64,000 nt of DNA. Source: an uncultured Roseobacter sp. Its GTDB lineage: Bacteria > Pseudomonadota > Alphaproteobacteria > Rhodobacterales > Rhodobacteraceae. Positions 1-9,836 of the stretch are shown here, one piece after another (positions within the stretch are counted from its first letter, which is position 1; each line of letters opens with the position of its first letter). The stretch spans positions 1,302,001-1,366,000 of the forward strand of contig NZ_CANLKW010000001.1 in assembly GCF_947491795.1 (NCBI RefSeq). The letters are read 5' to 3'. The notes under the pieces are model-generated. The model did not search any database, was not told where the DNA came from, and saw only the letters and a program-made list of their open reading frames with translations. Position numbers and translations under genes: made by a program.

Positions 1-37
1 ATCATATCCTGCTCCTGCTCTCCCCCAGGAGGCATCG

Positions 38-59
38 GCGGTATCCTACCAGATACCGC
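38..59. repeat. 8-bp inverted repeat downstream of proS
   Basis: GCGGTATC and GATACCGC form a perfect 8-bp stem around a 6-base loop, about 70 bases past the proS stop codon. No T-run follows on either strand, so it is not a textbook intrinsic terminator. It may be an mRNA 3'-end structure or a protein site. The rest of positions 1-130 shows no recognisable gene. Confidence 0.35.
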
Positions 60-130
60 TGGCTGCGCAAAGCATCAGATGCAGCTACGGCACGAACGGC
101 GGCCAAAATCCCGGCATCCCCGCCAGACGT

Positions 131-1468
131 TCAGTGCCCGCTGTAAATGGCCGCGATCTTTTTCACGGCATCTTCCGGCGGCAGTTCTTCGCTTTCACCG
201 GTGCGTCGGCTGGTCAGCTCGACCACACCGTTTTTCAGACCGCGCGGACCCACCGTGATCCGCCAGGGCAGGCCGATCAGGTCCATGGTCGCAAATTTGC
301 CGCCTGCCCGTTCATCCCGGTCATCATAAAGCGGGTCGAGCCCGAGCGCCCGGAGCGCGGCATAAAGCGCGTCACAGGCACCGTCCGCCTCCGCATCACC
401 TTGCCTGAGGTTGACGATACCGCAATGGAAGGGCGTCACACCTTCGGGCCAGATAATGCCCTTGTCGTCATGGCTGGCCTCGATGATTGCGCCCAGCAGA
501 CGGCTGACACCGATGCCGTGGCTGCCCATGTGCACAGGCGTCGGCTTTCCATCAGGGCCCTGAACCGTCGCGCCCATCGCCTCGGAGTATTTGGTACCGA
601 AGTAGAAAATCTGACCAACCTCGATGCCGCGCGCCGTGCGGCGACGCTCTTCGGGGATAGCATTGAACAGGGCCTCGTCGTGGGTTTCATCGGTGCGCGC
701 ATAGAGGTTGGTGAACTCCTGCATGATCGACTGGCACTGATCCACATCGTCAAAATTGATTTCGCGGTCGCCAAAGGTCAGATCGGTCACCGCGCTGTCA
801 TAGAAAACCTCCGACTCGCCCGTTTCCGCCAGGACAAGGAATTCATGCGTATCATCCCCGCCGATGGGGCCACTGTCGGCGCGCATCGGAATGGCCTGCA
901 GACCCATCCGCTCGTAGGTGCGCAGGTAGCTTACCAGATGGCGGTTATAGGCATGCAGCGCATCCTCTTTGGTCAGGTCGAAATTGTACCCGTCCTTCAT
1001 GTAAAATTCGCGGCCCCGCATAACACCGAAACGCGGGCGCATCTCGTCGCGGAATTTCCACTGGATATGATAGAGCGTCAGCGGCAGATCTTTGTAGCTG
1101 CCAACGTGCGCGCGGAAGATGTCGGTGATCATCTCCTCATTCGTGGGGCCATAGAGCATATCCCGCTCCTGCCGGTCGCGGATGCGCAGCATCTCGGGGC
1201 CGTAGGCGTCGTACCGTCCGCTTTCGCGCCACAGATCCGCAGGTTGCAGCGTGGGCATCAGCATCGGAATGTGCCCTGCGCGCTGCTGTTCCTCGTGAAC
1301 GATATTCTCGATCCTGCGCAGAACCCGAAAGCCCAGTGGGAGCCACGAATAAATCCCTGCAGAGCTTTGTTTGATCATACCAGCACGCAGCATCAGCCGG
1401 TGACTGACGATCTGTGCCTCGGCGGGGTTTTCGCGCAGCACGGGCAGGAAGTAGCGGGTCAGGCGCAT
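131..1468 (-). CDS. proS: Prolyl-tRNA synthetase (short alphaproteobacterial type)
   Basis: Charges tRNA-Pro with proline in the cytosol. The product is 445 residues. Class II motifs are visible: GPTNEE at 107-112 and the motif 2 stretch [16 protein letters not shown] at 146-161; the last ~100 residues form the anticodon-binding domain. Full-length bacterial enzymes of about 570 residues carry a ~180-residue editing (INS) domain between motifs 2 and 3. Here that insertion is essentially missing, as known for alphaproteobacterial ProRS, so mischarged Ala-tRNA-Pro would need clearing in trans. The start was set at the methionine of MRLTRYFLP, the usual N-terminus; the open frame continues 21 codons further upstream. 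It is transcribed away from the permease gene at 1632. Confidence 0.95.
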   Translation of the reverse strand: MRLTRYFLPVLRENPAEAQIVSHRLMLRAGMIKQSSAGIYSWLPLGFRVLRRIENIVHEEQQRAGHIPMLMPTLQPADLWRESGRYDAYGPEMLRIRDRQERDMLYGPTNEEMITDIFRAHVGSYKDLPLTLYHIQWKFRDEMRPRFGVMRGREFYMKDGYNFDLTKEDALHAYNRHLVSYLRTYERMGLQAIPMRADSGPIGGDDTHEFLVLAETGESEVFYDSAVTDLTFGDREINFDDVDQCQSIMQEFTNLYARTDETHDEALFNAIPEERRRTARGIEVGQIFYFGTKYSEAMGATVQGPDGKPTPVHMGSHGIGVSRLLGAIIEASHDDKGIIWPEGVTPFHCGIVNLRQGDAEADGACDALYAALRALGLDPLYDDRDERAGGKFATMDLIGLPWRITVGPRGLKNGVVELTSRRTGESEELPPEDAVKKIAAIYSGH

Positions 1469-1631
1469 TTCGGAGGATCCTCTGATCTTAAAACTCCGCT
1501 CCTGACTATGCCAATCCGCCCGGCCCCGCAATCGGACATTCCCTGCCCGTGCTCAGGCTTTTTCGACGCTGGCCCTTGAAAGACAGCGCTGGTTGCGCAA
1601 TGTGAAACAGATCATCAACCCGGAGACGAAC

Positions 1632-2699
1632 ATGGCCCTGCCTGCACGCGATCAGGTAATCTACTGGAGTGTTGCCAGCGCAGTGTTTCTCATTGTGCTG
1701 TGGTTTCTGGGGCATGTCCTGTTGCCGTTTGTACTGGGTGGCGCAATTGCCTACTTCCTCGATCCGGTGGCTGACCGGCTGGAACGGATGGGGTTGAGCC
1801 GGGTAGCGGCCACCGCCCTGATCACCGTTATCGGGGTACTGGCATTTGTCGTGATGGCGCTGCTGATTATCCCAACCCTGGTGAGCCAGGCGCTGCAGCT
1901 GTTTGAAGTCGCGCCGGAGTTTGCCAGAACCTTTACCGCCTGGCTGACAGAACGGTTCCCTACGCTGCTTGATGACGGATCAACGCTGCGGCAATCCATC
2001 AACAGCCTTGGTGCCACGATTGAAAGCAGGGGCGCACAGCTTCTGGAAACTGCGCTCACATCAGCTGCATCATTGCTGAATGTTGTGGTCCTGATTGTAG
2101 TGGTTCCGGTTGTATCTGTGTACCTGCTCCTTGACTGGGACCGTATGGTTGCGCGCATCGATCAGCTGCTGCCCCGCGATCATGCGCCTGTGATCCGACG
2201 TCTGGCATCCGACATTGATCAGACCCTCGCCGCATTTATCCGCGGCATGGGCACAGTCTGTCTTGTGCTTGGGACGTATTACGCTGTGGCGCTGATGCTT
2301 GTCGGTCTGCAGTTTGGCCTTGTCGTGGGCTTTGTCGCCGGACTTGTGACCTTTATTCCCTACCTCGGCGCGCTGATCGGTGGCGCACTGGCCATCGGGC
2401 TGGCGCTCTTCCAGTTCTGGGGTGACTGGGTCAGCATCGGCATGGTGGCCGGAATATTTGTGATCGGGCAGGTGATCGAGGGCAATGTACTGACCCCCAA
2501 GCTCGTGGGCAGCTCTGTGGGTCTGCACCCTGTCTGGCTCATCTTTGCACTTTCCGTCTTTGGTGCGCTGTTTGGTTTTGTCGGCATGCTGGTGGCAGTC
2601 CCCGTGGCGGCCTCAATGGGTGTTATCACCCGGTTCGGCGTCGAACAGTATCAGAATTCATTGCTCTATCGCGGCAGATCCGGACAGGACGACACCTGA
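1632..2699 (+). CDS. AI-2E family transporter (PerM-like permease)
   Basis: A 355-residue polytopic inner-membrane protein with hydrophobic segments at the N-terminus (about 10-60), near 150-175, and several in the second half. This matches the AI-2E/PerM family of exporters and cation antiporters; the substrate cannot be read from sequence. The start was moved 13 codons into the open frame to ATG 1632, which has GGAG seven bases upstream. It ends one base before the hdaA start codon, so the two are probably co-transcribed. A permease directly before hda is a common arrangement in this order (general knowledge). Confidence 0.85.
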   Translation: MALPARDQVIYWSVASAVFLIVLWFLGHVLLPFVLGGAIAYFLDPVADRLERMGLSRVAATALITVIGVLAFVVMALLIIPTLVSQALQLFEVAPEFARTFTAWLTERFPTLLDDGSTLRQSINSLGATIESRGAQLLETALTSAASLLNVVVLIVVVPVVSVYLLLDWDRMVARIDQLLPRDHAPVIRRLASDIDQTLAAFIRGMGTVCLVLGTYYAVALMLVGLQFGLVVGFVAGLVTFIPYLGALIGGALAIGLALFQFWGDWVSIGMVAGIFVIGQVIEGNVLTPKLVGSSVGLHPVWLIFALSVFGALFGFVGMLVAVPVAASMGVITRFGVEQYQNSLLYRGRSGQDDT

Positions 2700-2700
2700 A

Positions 2701-3381
2701 ATGGCCGAACAGCTCGGATTTGACCTGCCCGGTGTGCCCGCACTGGGGCGCGCGGACTTTCTCGTGGCGCCCTCCAATGCGGTCGCGATTGCCATGATCG
2801 AGGGCTGGCGCGACTGGACGGGCCGAAAGCTTTTGCTTTCAGGCCCTGAAGGCGCGGGCAAAACCCACCTTACACAGGTCTGGGCGGGACTGTCCGGCGC
2901 GCGGGTCATCAGCGCGGCAGACCTGGAAAGCGCACCGGTGCCCGAGCTGGCCCGCGGTCATGTGGCCGTGGAGGACGTGCACAGCATCACCGGGAAATCT
3001 GATGCCCAGACCGCGCTCTTTCACCTGCACAACCTTGTTCTGGCAGAAGGTAACAGCCTGCTTCTGACAGGCCAGGGCGCACCTGCGCACTGGGGTATCG
3101 ATCTGCCTGATCTGGCAAGCCGCCTGACCGGCACGCCAACGGCCCAGCTTGATGCGCCCGATGATGCGCTGCTGGCCGCTGTTCTGGCAAAACTCTTTGC
3201 AGACAGGCAGCTGACACCCAGGCCTGAGCTGATCACATACCTTTTGCGCCGCATTGACCGGTCATTTGCCAGCGCGCGCGACATCGTTGCTGCCCTCGAT
3301 GCCGCGTCGCTCGCTCAAAAGCGCGGCGTCTCGCGCAGCCTCGCCGCCACGATACTGGACAAAGGTGGTCCCTCGGGCTGA
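2701..3381 (+). CDS. hdaA: Hda-type DnaA homologue (regulatory inactivator of DnaA)
   Basis: A 226-residue AAA+ protein resembling the ATPase domain of DnaA without the C-terminal DNA-binding domain. The P-loop GPEGAGKT is at 48-55 and a Walker B-like VAVEDVH is at 88-94. Hda proteins work with the sliding clamp to stimulate ATP hydrolysis by DnaA after initiation. The ATG directly follows the permease stop (one base between), suggesting one mRNA. A shorter or plasmid-type DnaA homologue is less likely given length and context. The ppk1 gene follows 43 bases later on the same strand. Confidence 0.85.
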   Translation: MAEQLGFDLPGVPALGRADFLVAPSNAVAIAMIEGWRDWTGRKLLLSGPEGAGKTHLTQVWAGLSGARVISAADLESAPVPELARGHVAVEDVHSITGKSDAQTALFHLHNLVLAEGNSLLLTGQGAPAHWGIDLPDLASRLTGTPTAQLDAPDDALLAAVLAKLFADRQLTPRPELITYLLRRIDRSFASARDIVAALDAASLAQKRGVSRSLAATILDKGGPSG

Positions 3382-3424
3382 AATCTGTCACTGTGCCGTT
3401 ACATTTCGCACCCACAAGGCCCTC

Positions 3425-5599
3425 ATGACACACGCCGATTTTCTCACAGCCGACTTTCCTGATCCAGCAGAAGACAAGGATGTCGATCCCACGGGTCCCT
3501 CACGGTTTTTCAATCGTGAACTCAGCTGGCTGGGGTTCAACTGGCGCGTGGTCGAAGAGGCCGAGAACACCCGCGTTCCGTTGCTGGAGAGGCTGCGGTT
3601 TCTGTCGATCTCGGCCAACAATCTTGATGAGTTTTACACTGTACGCGTGGCGGGCCTGCGCGAACTGGCCCACGCGGGCAATACCACGCCAGGCGCGGAC
3701 GGTCTGACACCTGCCGAGCAACTGGTTCTGATTGACCAGAACGCCCGCAGCCTGATGGAGACCCAGCAAAAGGTTCTGCTGACCCTGCTGACTGAGATGG
3801 AAGAGCAGAACATCTCTGTTCTGCGCAGCGGCGACCTGACCGACGAGGACCGCACTTATCTGGAAGATGTTTTTCTGACCCAGGTCTTTGCGGTTCTGTC
3901 GCCCCTGGCGATTGATCCGGCGCATCCGTTCCCGTTCATACCCAACACCGGATATGCTCTGGCCCTGCAACTGGAACGGAAATCGGACAAACGCCCTTTG
4001 CAGGCGCTGCTGCCAATTCCAGCGCAGATCGACCGGTTTGTCTCCCTGCCCGCACCGGACGGACATCACCGCTTTCTGCCTCTGGAAGAGCTGCTTGTGA
4101 TGAATGTTCAGGGGCTTTTCCCCGGCTACCAGCTCAAGGCGCATTTCGAATTCCGCGTCCTGCGCGACAGCGATCTGGAAGTTGAGGAGGAAGCCGAAGA
4201 CCTGGTGCGCGAGTTTGAGGTTGCGCTCAAACGTCGCCGGCGCGGCGAAGTGGTCCGCCTGACGCATTCCGCCGGAGCCCCGGAAAAGCTCAAAGCCGTG
4301 ATCATGGAGGAGCTGGGCGTAGACGCCGAGGAAGTGATCGAAATTGACGGGATGATTGGCTCTGCGGACCTGAGCGAACTGGTTCTGGACAGCCGCCCCG
4401 ACCTGCTGTGGCCAAGTTTCACCCCGCGTGTGCCAGAGCGGGTCACCGATTTTGATGGGGATATGCTGTCAGCGATCCGCAACAAGGACATGCTGCTGCA
4501 CCACCCCTACGAGACCTTTGACATGGTCGTGCGCTTTCTGCAGCAGGCCGCCCGCGATCCAAAGGTGGTGGCGATCAAGCAAACGCTGTACCGCACATCC
4601 CGGGACAGTCCGATCGTGGAAGCGCTCTGTGAGGCGGCAGAGGACGGCAAATCTGTCACTGCCCTGGTAGAGCTCAAAGCCCGCTTTGACGAGGCCGCGA
4701 ACATCCGCCAGTCGCGCCGCCTGGAGCGGGCTGGCGCCCATGTGGTCTATGGATTTCTCGACCTGAAAACCCACGCGAAAATCTCAACCGTGGTCCGGCG
4801 CGAGGGCAATCAGCTCGTCACTTATACGCATTACGGGACGGGCAACTATCATCCGATTACGGCCCGGGTTTACACGGATCTTTCGCTGTTTACCTGCGAT
4901 ACCCGGCTGGGACGGGACGCAACCAAAGTGTTCAACTATCTGTCCGGATACGCCCAGCCGGAACAGCTTGATAACCTTGCGATCTCTCCGATTACGCTGA
5001 AAACAAAATTGCTGGAACTGATTGCGGCGGAGGCTGATTATGCGCGTGCGGGGAAACCCGCAGTGATCTGGGCCAAGATGAATTCCGTTATCGACAGCGA
5101 AGTGATCGATGCGCTTTATGCAGCGTCCCAGGCAGGCGTGAAAATCAGTCTTGTGATCCGTGGCATCTGCGGTCTTCGGCCGGGTATCCGAGGGCTCAGC
5201 GAAAACATCCGGATCAAATCCATCGTCGGGCGGTTTCTTGAGCATTCCAGGATCGTGTGTTTTGGGAATGGCTCCGGTCTGCCCCACAAAAAAGCGCGTG
5301 TCTTCATGTCCTCGGCAGACTGGATGGGGCGCAACCTGAACCGCCGCGTTGAAACACTGGTCGAAATCGACAACCCGACGGTCAAGGCGCAGATTGTCGG
5401 GCAGATCATGGCGGCCAATCTGGCAGATGTCGCGCAAAGCTGGGTGATGAACCCGGACGGCACATTTATCCGTCCGCCGCTGCCAGAAGGCACGTTCGCC
5501 TTTAACTGCCACCGTTTCTTCATGGAAAACCCCTCTCTTTCCGGGCGTGGCTCTGCCGGTGCCTCTGACGTGCCCAAGCTGACCCACACAGAGGACTGA
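3425..5599 (+). CDS. ppk1: Polyphosphate kinase 1
   Basis: Polymerises the terminal phosphate of ATP into polyphosphate, reversibly. The 724-residue product has the N-terminal signature FFNRELSWLGFN at 28-39. Two histidines of the phospholipase-D-like catalytic domain are at H450 (in HAKIST) and H469 (in THYGTGNYH), the same 19-residue separation as the phosphorylated and acid/base histidines of E. coli PPK. The start was set at the ATG of MTHADFL; the open frame runs 57 codons further upstream into hdaA. The ppx gene follows 83 bases downstream, giving the ppk-ppx pair that sets polyphosphate level. Confidence 0.96.
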   Translation: MTHADFLTADFPDPAEDKDVDPTGPSRFFNRELSWLGFNWRVVEEAENTRVPLLERLRFLSISANNLDEFYTVRVAGLRELAHAGNTTPGADGLTPAEQLVLIDQNARSLMETQQKVLLTLLTEMEEQNISVLRSGDLTDEDRTYLEDVFLTQVFAVLSPLAIDPAHPFPFIPNTGYALALQLERKSDKRPLQALLPIPAQIDRFVSLPAPDGHHRFLPLEELLVMNVQGLFPGYQLKAHFEFRVLRDSDLEVEEEAEDLVREFEVALKRRRRGEVVRLTHSAGAPEKLKAVIMEELGVDAEEVIEIDGMIGSADLSELVLDSRPDLLWPSFTPRVPERVTDFDGDMLSAIRNKDMLLHHPYETFDMVVRFLQQAARDPKVVAIKQTLYRTSRDSPIVEALCEAAEDGKSVTALVELKARFDEAANIRQSRRLERAGAHVVYGFLDLKTHAKISTVVRREGNQLVTYTHYGTGNYHPITARVYTDLSLFTCDTRLGRDATKVFNYLSGYAQPEQLDNLAISPITLKTKLLELIAAEADYARAGKPAVIWAKMNSVIDSEVIDALYAASQAGVKISLVIRGICGLRPGIRGLSENIRIKSIVGRFLEHSRIVCFGNGSGLPHKKARVFMSSADWMGRNLNRRVETLVEIDNPTVKAQIVGQIMAANLADVAQSWVMNPDGTFIRPPLPEGTFAFNCHRFFMENPSLSGRGSAGASDVPKLTHTED

Positions 5600-5682
5600 G
5601 CCGCTTTACCGGGACTGACGCCAACGCCGCATTGACCCGGCGCGATAATTTTTCCAGGGTACAGCCGAACCTGCGGAGCCTT

Positions 5683-7251
5683 ATGACTCAAGATCCAGAC
5701 ACACGCGCGCCAGACCTCACGGATGGCACGGAACCGGACGCAGGGCTTTTCGGACGGCCGCTGTTTCTGGATCCCGGTGCCCGGGCGCTGTCGCGCGTCG
5801 GGGTGGTGGACGTGGGGTCAAACTCCGTTCGTCTGGTGGTGTTTGACGGCGCTGCACGCTCACCGGCTTATTTCTACAACGAAAAAATTATGTGCGCCCT
5901 TGGGGCGGGTTTGTCCGATTCCGGGGTGCTGAACCCCGAAGGCCGGGTGCGCGCGCTGAATGCACTGCGCCGTTTTCAGCATCTGGCGCAGGGTATGGGC
6001 CTGCCGGCGCTGACGGTCGTGGCCACTGCAGCGGTGCGTGACGCCCGGGACGGACCGGATTTCTGCGCGGATGTTCTGCGCGAAACGGGACTGCGCATCT
6101 GGGTAATCGATGGCGAGGAAGAAGCGAGGCTCTCTGCTCAGGGTGTTTTGCTGGGCTGGCCGGGCTCATACGGTCTGGTCTGTGACATCGGTGGCTCCTC
6201 AATGGAGCTTGCAGAGATTTCCGGCGGGCGCGTCGGGCGCCGCATGACATCGCATCTGGGCCCACTGAAACTGCAGGACATCGCCGGCGGCAAAAAAGGC
6301 CGTGATAAACACATCCGTGCGACCCTTGAGCATATGCGCGACGTGATGGGCGACCAGCGCGACCGGCTGTTTCTGGTAGGCGGATCATGGCGTGCAATTG
6401 CCCGGATCGACATGCACCGGCGCGGATATCCGCTGCACGTGCTGCATGAATACAGAATGACAGCACGGAGCGTTTCGGACACGGTGCAATTCATCCGCGA
6501 CGCTGACCTGTCTGAACTGCGCTCGGCCTGTGGCATTTCCTCTGCGCGGATGAACCTCGTGCCACTGGCCGCCGAGGTGCTCAAACGCCTGGTACAGACA
6601 TTCCGGCCCAAAGACATTGCGATTTCCAGCTACGGTATCCGCGAGGGGATGCTGTATGAACAGATGCCCCAGCGCCTGCGCGACCGCGACCCGCTGGTAG
6701 AGGCCTGCCGGTTTGCCGAGGCCAAAGACGCACGGATGCCCGGGTTTGGCAAATCGCTCTACGCTTTTATTCATCCGCTGTTCAAGAACGTGCCCGATGC
6801 CCGCAGGCGCCTGATCAAAGCGGCCTGCCTGCTGCATGACGTCAGCTGGCGTGCGCATCCGGACTATCGCGCAGAGACCTGTTTTGACAACGCCACGCGT
6901 GCCAACCTCGGTGGGCTGAAACACTCTGAGCGGGTTTTTCTGGGGCTCGCACTGCTCCATCGCTATTCGAACAAGCGGGAAGGCACCCGTTTTGAGGAAC
7001 TCTACGAGCTGATCGACGAAAAAACCCAGTTGGAGGCTGAGATCCTGGGCAAGGCAATGCGCTTTGGCGCGATGCTGTGGATGACGCAGGACGCCGAACG
7101 CGGAACACTGAAATGGTACCCCAAGAAACGCGTTCTTGAACTGCGCCTTACCAACGATATGATCCCGCTCTTTGGTGAGGTTGCCGAGGCACGGCTTATG
7201 TCTCTGGCGGGCTCTCTCCAGGCCAGCGTCGAGATCAGGCGCAAGCGCTAA
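5683..7251 (+). CDS. ppx: Exopolyphosphatase (Ppx/GppA family)
   Basis: Releases phosphate from polyphosphate ends, or pppGpp in the GppA branch. The 522-residue protein opens the ASKHA fold with DVGSNS at 43-48 and has the second phosphate-binding loop CDIGGSSMEL in the middle of the N-terminal half. The C-terminal part contains LLHDVSW, matching the HD-like helical domain of longer Ppx proteins. Start at ATG 5683 follows CGGAG. It is co-directional with ppk1. Its stop overlaps the stop of the convergent gene at 7248 by four bases. Pairing with ppk1 favours exopolyphosphatase over GppA. Confidence 0.92.
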   Translation: MTQDPDTRAPDLTDGTEPDAGLFGRPLFLDPGARALSRVGVVDVGSNSVRLVVFDGAARSPAYFYNEKIMCALGAGLSDSGVLNPEGRVRALNALRRFQHLAQGMGLPALTVVATAAVRDARDGPDFCADVLRETGLRIWVIDGEEEARLSAQGVLLGWPGSYGLVCDIGGSSMELAEISGGRVGRRMTSHLGPLKLQDIAGGKKGRDKHIRATLEHMRDVMGDQRDRLFLVGGSWRAIARIDMHRRGYPLHVLHEYRMTARSVSDTVQFIRDADLSELRSACGISSARMNLVPLAAEVLKRLVQTFRPKDIAISSYGIREGMLYEQMPQRLRDRDPLVEACRFAEAKDARMPGFGKSLYAFIHPLFKNVPDARRRLIKAACLLHDVSWRAHPDYRAETCFDNATRANLGGLKHSERVFLGLALLHRYSNKREGTRFEELYELIDEKTQLEAEILGKAMRFGAMLWMTQDAERGTLKWYPKKRVLELRLTNDMIPLFGEVAEARLMSLAGSLQASVEIRRKR

Positions 7252-7586
7252 AGATCAATCGGAGCTGTCGTGCCGCCCTCGGCTCCGGGTTGCGGTTCAT
7301 CTGCCTCACGCGGTTTCCGACGGATGATAATGTCGCCATTTTCCAGAACTTCCGGAGCTTCATAGGCAGACCAGTCCTCAATTTCACCCATCAGGTCGGC
7401 AAGCGCAGGCCCCATCTGCTGAATAAAGGCACTGAACCCTTCCAGAGCGGGTTCTGCCTCCAGCAGCAGGCCTTCCAGAAACTGCTGGATACCGCGCTCC
7501 ATAAGGGACGGGGCGTCTTCTTGCTGCGACAGCGCAGGCGACACCCAGAGTGCACTGGCAAGGGTTATGAAAATCACGCGGCTCAT
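7248..7586 (-). CDS. Small secreted protein of unknown function
   Basis: A 112-residue protein that starts with a clear signal peptide (MSRVIFITLASALWV, likely cleavage after PALS). The mature part is acidic, predicted helical around 30-75, and ends in a charged, proline-rich tail. No catalytic motif is visible. Similar small periplasmic proteins sit beside ppx and nuclease genes in roseobacters (recollection, not a search), sometimes misnamed AAA+ ATPase; nothing here supports an ATPase. The start was set at the methionine that opens the signal peptide; seven codons of open frame lie upstream. Confidence 0.7.
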   Translation of the reverse strand: MSRVIFITLASALWVSPALSQQEDAPSLMERGIQQFLEGLLLEAEPALEGFSAFIQQMGPALADLMGEIEDWSAYEAPEVLENGDIIIRRKPREADEPQPGAEGGTTAPIDL

Positions 7587-7623
7587 GGCACGATCATACA
7601 GCATCACAGACGATTCCGCGATC

Positions 7624-8631
7624 TCAGATGTCGATATCCAGAGTTACCGGAAAATGATCCGAAGCTGTTACCAGCGCCTCGCTAAGTTCAGTGTCCGTCC
7701 AGCATTCCGGATCATCCAGTGGGTGCCAGATGCGCCAGGCCGCACCCCGGCTGCGCAGATCCTCTGACACCATAATGTAGTCAAGCAGTGCCTGGAGAAA
7801 CCGTTTTTCTTTTTGAATCCAGAACCTTGATGTTGTTGGCCGCGCGCCCAGTCTGCGGGACAGTGCCAGTGACGCATGTGGGTCGAACAGGACATCAGGC
7901 CCGGTATCGCCAAGGACAATCTCCACCGACGAACGACCAAACAACCCCTCAAACTCATCCAGCCCCGGACCATCGTTCAGATCACCCATCACCATCAGCG
8001 GTCGCGCATCGGCCAGCACCTGATCGATCCGGGCGCGCAGCCAGATGGCCTGTGCGAGCTGCTTGCGCCGGTTCGCGATGGCAATACGCATGACGTCTGC
8101 ATCGCTGGTCGCGCCATGGGGCGCCTTCGACTTCAGATGCGCGCCGATCATATGCAGCTTTGTTCCCCCACGCGTCTCGATATCCAGCTCCAGCGGTGGT
8201 TTCGAAAAGCGCACGCTGTCCCGCGTTGCATCAACATCGAGATCAATGCCGAAAACCCCGTCAAAGCGAGGCACCTCGTCAGTTTCCGCGCGCGGTACAT
8301 GCCGCGCGTTCAGCTGCGCAGGGTCAAAAAGCAGAGCGATCTCCTGACGGGTGTCATTGGAGAAACCGGTCACCGCTTGTGTCGTACGCAGGCCATAATG
8401 GGCGGCAAAATTTTCCAGCGCGGCAACCGTGCTCCGGCGCGGTCCACTGTCCGGCGCTTCAACGATCATCACGGCATCGGCGTTCATTGCTCGAAAAACA
8501 TGAGCCAGGGCATCTGCCTGATCTGCGCGCGTCACCTTGTACCGTGCTGACCACGCACCATCCCGTACAAGCCGGTTTTCCTCATCAAACAGGTTGTTGA
8601 ACCATTCGATGTTCCAGGTCGCAAACCGCAT
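7624..8631 (-). CDS. Endonuclease/exonuclease/phosphatase family protein
   Basis: A 335-residue member of the EEP (DNase I-like) fold. The first strand holds the metal-site motif FATWNIEWF near the N-terminus. The central catalytic loop is MGDLND and the protein ends with the DHFPVTLDI motif, so the active site appears complete. There is no signal peptide, so it should be cytosolic; the substrate (DNA, RNA or phosphoester) cannot be decided. ATG 8631 overlaps the stop of the DjlA-like gene (ATGA), implying translational coupling. An upstream in-frame methionine nine codons earlier would lie inside that gene and is less likely. Confidence 0.85.
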   Translation of the reverse strand: MRFATWNIEWFNNLFDEENRLVRDGAWSARYKVTRADQADALAHVFRAMNADAVMIVEAPDSGPRRSTVAALENFAAHYGLRTTQAVTGFSNDTRQEIALLFDPAQLNARHVPRAETDEVPRFDGVFGIDLDVDATRDSVRFSKPPLELDIETRGGTKLHMIGAHLKSKAPHGATSDADVMRIAIANRRKQLAQAIWLRARIDQVLADARPLMVMGDLNDGPGLDEFEGLFGRSSVEIVLGDTGPDVLFDPHASLALSRRLGARPTTSRFWIQKEKRFLQALLDYIMVSEDLRSRGAAWRIWHPLDDPECWTDTELSEALVTASDHFPVTLDIDI

Positions 8632-9308
8632 CAGCTGCGACCTGCGATTTCTTCCCATGCCAGATTGATGTCTGCCATCCGTTTCTGCGCCAGTTGCACG
8701 GCCTCTTCCGGCACGCCGCGGGCGATCATGGCATCCGGGTGGTTCTCGCGGACCAGACGCCGCCAGGCTTTGCGTATCCCGGCAACAGGCATATCCGGGC
8801 TGACGCCCAGAACAGTGTAGGGGTCCAAAGGTGCGTCCGGCACAAAACGCATACGCAGCGCGTTGAATTCGGTGTCTGGCAGGCCAAAAATCTCCGTGAC
8901 CCGTTCCAGAAAGGCATTCTCGTTCGGATGATAAAACCCATCAGCCATCGCAATGTGAAAAAGACCTTCCAACAGGTCGCGCAGGGTATCGGGTTCCGCG
9001 CTGAACATGGCCCTGATCCGGGCGGCATATTCCTCGTACCCGGCAACGTCCTGCCGCGCCAGGTTGAACACTTTTGCAGCCCCCTGCTCGTCCCGCGCGG
9101 CGATGTGAAAGACTTCACGAAACGCGGTTACCTCATCCCGGGTGACATGCCCGTCCGCCTTGGCCATCTTGGCGCCCAGGGCGATCACAGCAATTGCAAA
9201 AGCGACCGATCGTTCGGGCGGGCTGCGCAGACGATCAAAAACGGCAGACAGGCCTTCTCCGGCCGTCAGTGCGGAAAGCGCGTCTGTGATGCGGGACCAG
9301 ATCGACAT
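8631..9308 (-). CDS. DjlA-like protein: TerB-like domain plus C-terminal J domain
   Basis: A 225-residue protein. Residues ~30-140 form a helical TerB/DjlA-type domain, including ALGAKMAKADGHVTRDEV. The last ~65 residues are a J domain beginning DPYTVLGVS, with a KAWRRLVRENHPD stretch. The canonical HPD tripeptide is present, so DnaK stimulation is plausible. Unlike E. coli DjlA there is no strong N-terminal membrane anchor. The stop overlaps the start of the EEP gene by four bases. Role inferred: co-chaperone; the client is unknown. Confidence 0.85.
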   Translation of the reverse strand: MSIWSRITDALSALTAGEGLSAVFDRLRSPPERSVAFAIAVIALGAKMAKADGHVTRDEVTAFREVFHIAARDEQGAAKVFNLARQDVAGYEEYAARIRAMFSAEPDTLRDLLEGLFHIAMADGFYHPNENAFLERVTEIFGLPDTEFNALRMRFVPDAPLDPYTVLGVSPDMPVAGIRKAWRRLVRENHPDAMIARGVPEEAVQLAQKRMADINLAWEEIAGRS

Positions 9309-9347
9309 AACAGTATCTTATCTGCTGCGCAAAGGTATGTCAGTCCG

Positions 9348-9836
9348 TCAACGTGACGCGCCGAGAATTTTCTGCATAAGCACAAGATCCAGCCAGCGCT
9401 CTGATTTGCGCCCGACCTGCGGCATTCTGCCAAGTTCCGTGTAACCTTGCCGACGGTGAAAGGCGATGGCACGCCGGTTTGTGCCGCTGATGCCCGCGAC
9501 CATCACATGCACACCCTGCGCGGCTGCGGCCTTTTCGGCCACGTGCAGCAAACCGGCAGCCGCTCCCGAGCCTGCTGCCTCTGGTGTAACCAGAACGGTG
9601 TGCTCCGCTGTCGCCGCATAACCGGGGCCTGCGCGGAACGGCCCAAAGGTTATGAAACCGGCAAAAGCACCGCCACTTTCTGCGACCAGAAAAGCGTCCG
9701 GCCGGTCAGCAATCAGCTCTTTTATGTCAGCAGTTGTCTTCTGCACGGTGGTAAAGGTGCTCAGCGTGTCCCGGATCATCGTATTCCACAGCCGGGCAAT
9801 GTCCTCTGCATCCTCAGGCCGCGCAGCCCGGATCAC
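9348..9836 (-). CDS. GNAT family N-acetyltransferase
   Basis: A 162-residue GNAT-fold acyltransferase. It begins with the typical IRAARPEDAEDIARLWN segment. The acetyl-CoA-binding region is the turn VTPEAAGSGAAAGLLH near 88-103, a somewhat relaxed version of the Q/R-x-x-G-x-G/A loop. The layout resembles phosphinothricin/methionine-sulfoximine acetyltransferases, but the acceptor substrate is not certain. Its ATG overlaps the stop of the glyoxalase-like gene by four bases, so both are probably translated from one mRNA. Confidence 0.82.
   Translation of the reverse strand: MIRAARPEDAEDIARLWNTMIRDTLSTFTTVQKTTADIKELIADRPDAFLVAESGGAFAGFITFGPFRAGPGYAATAEHTVLVTPEAAGSGAAAGLLHVAEKAAAAQGVHVMVAGISGTNRRAIAFHRRQGYTELGRMPQVGRKSERWLDLVLMQKILGASR

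Noticed and set aside
134..1579. Plus-strand 481-residue frame over proS
   Set aside because: It is antisense to a clear prolyl-tRNA synthetase and has no recognisable domain; long antisense frames are common in GC-rich DNA.
7248..7586. AAA+ ATPase label for the small secreted protein
   Set aside because: No Walker motifs and only 112 residues with a signal peptide; the label would be an inherited misannotation.
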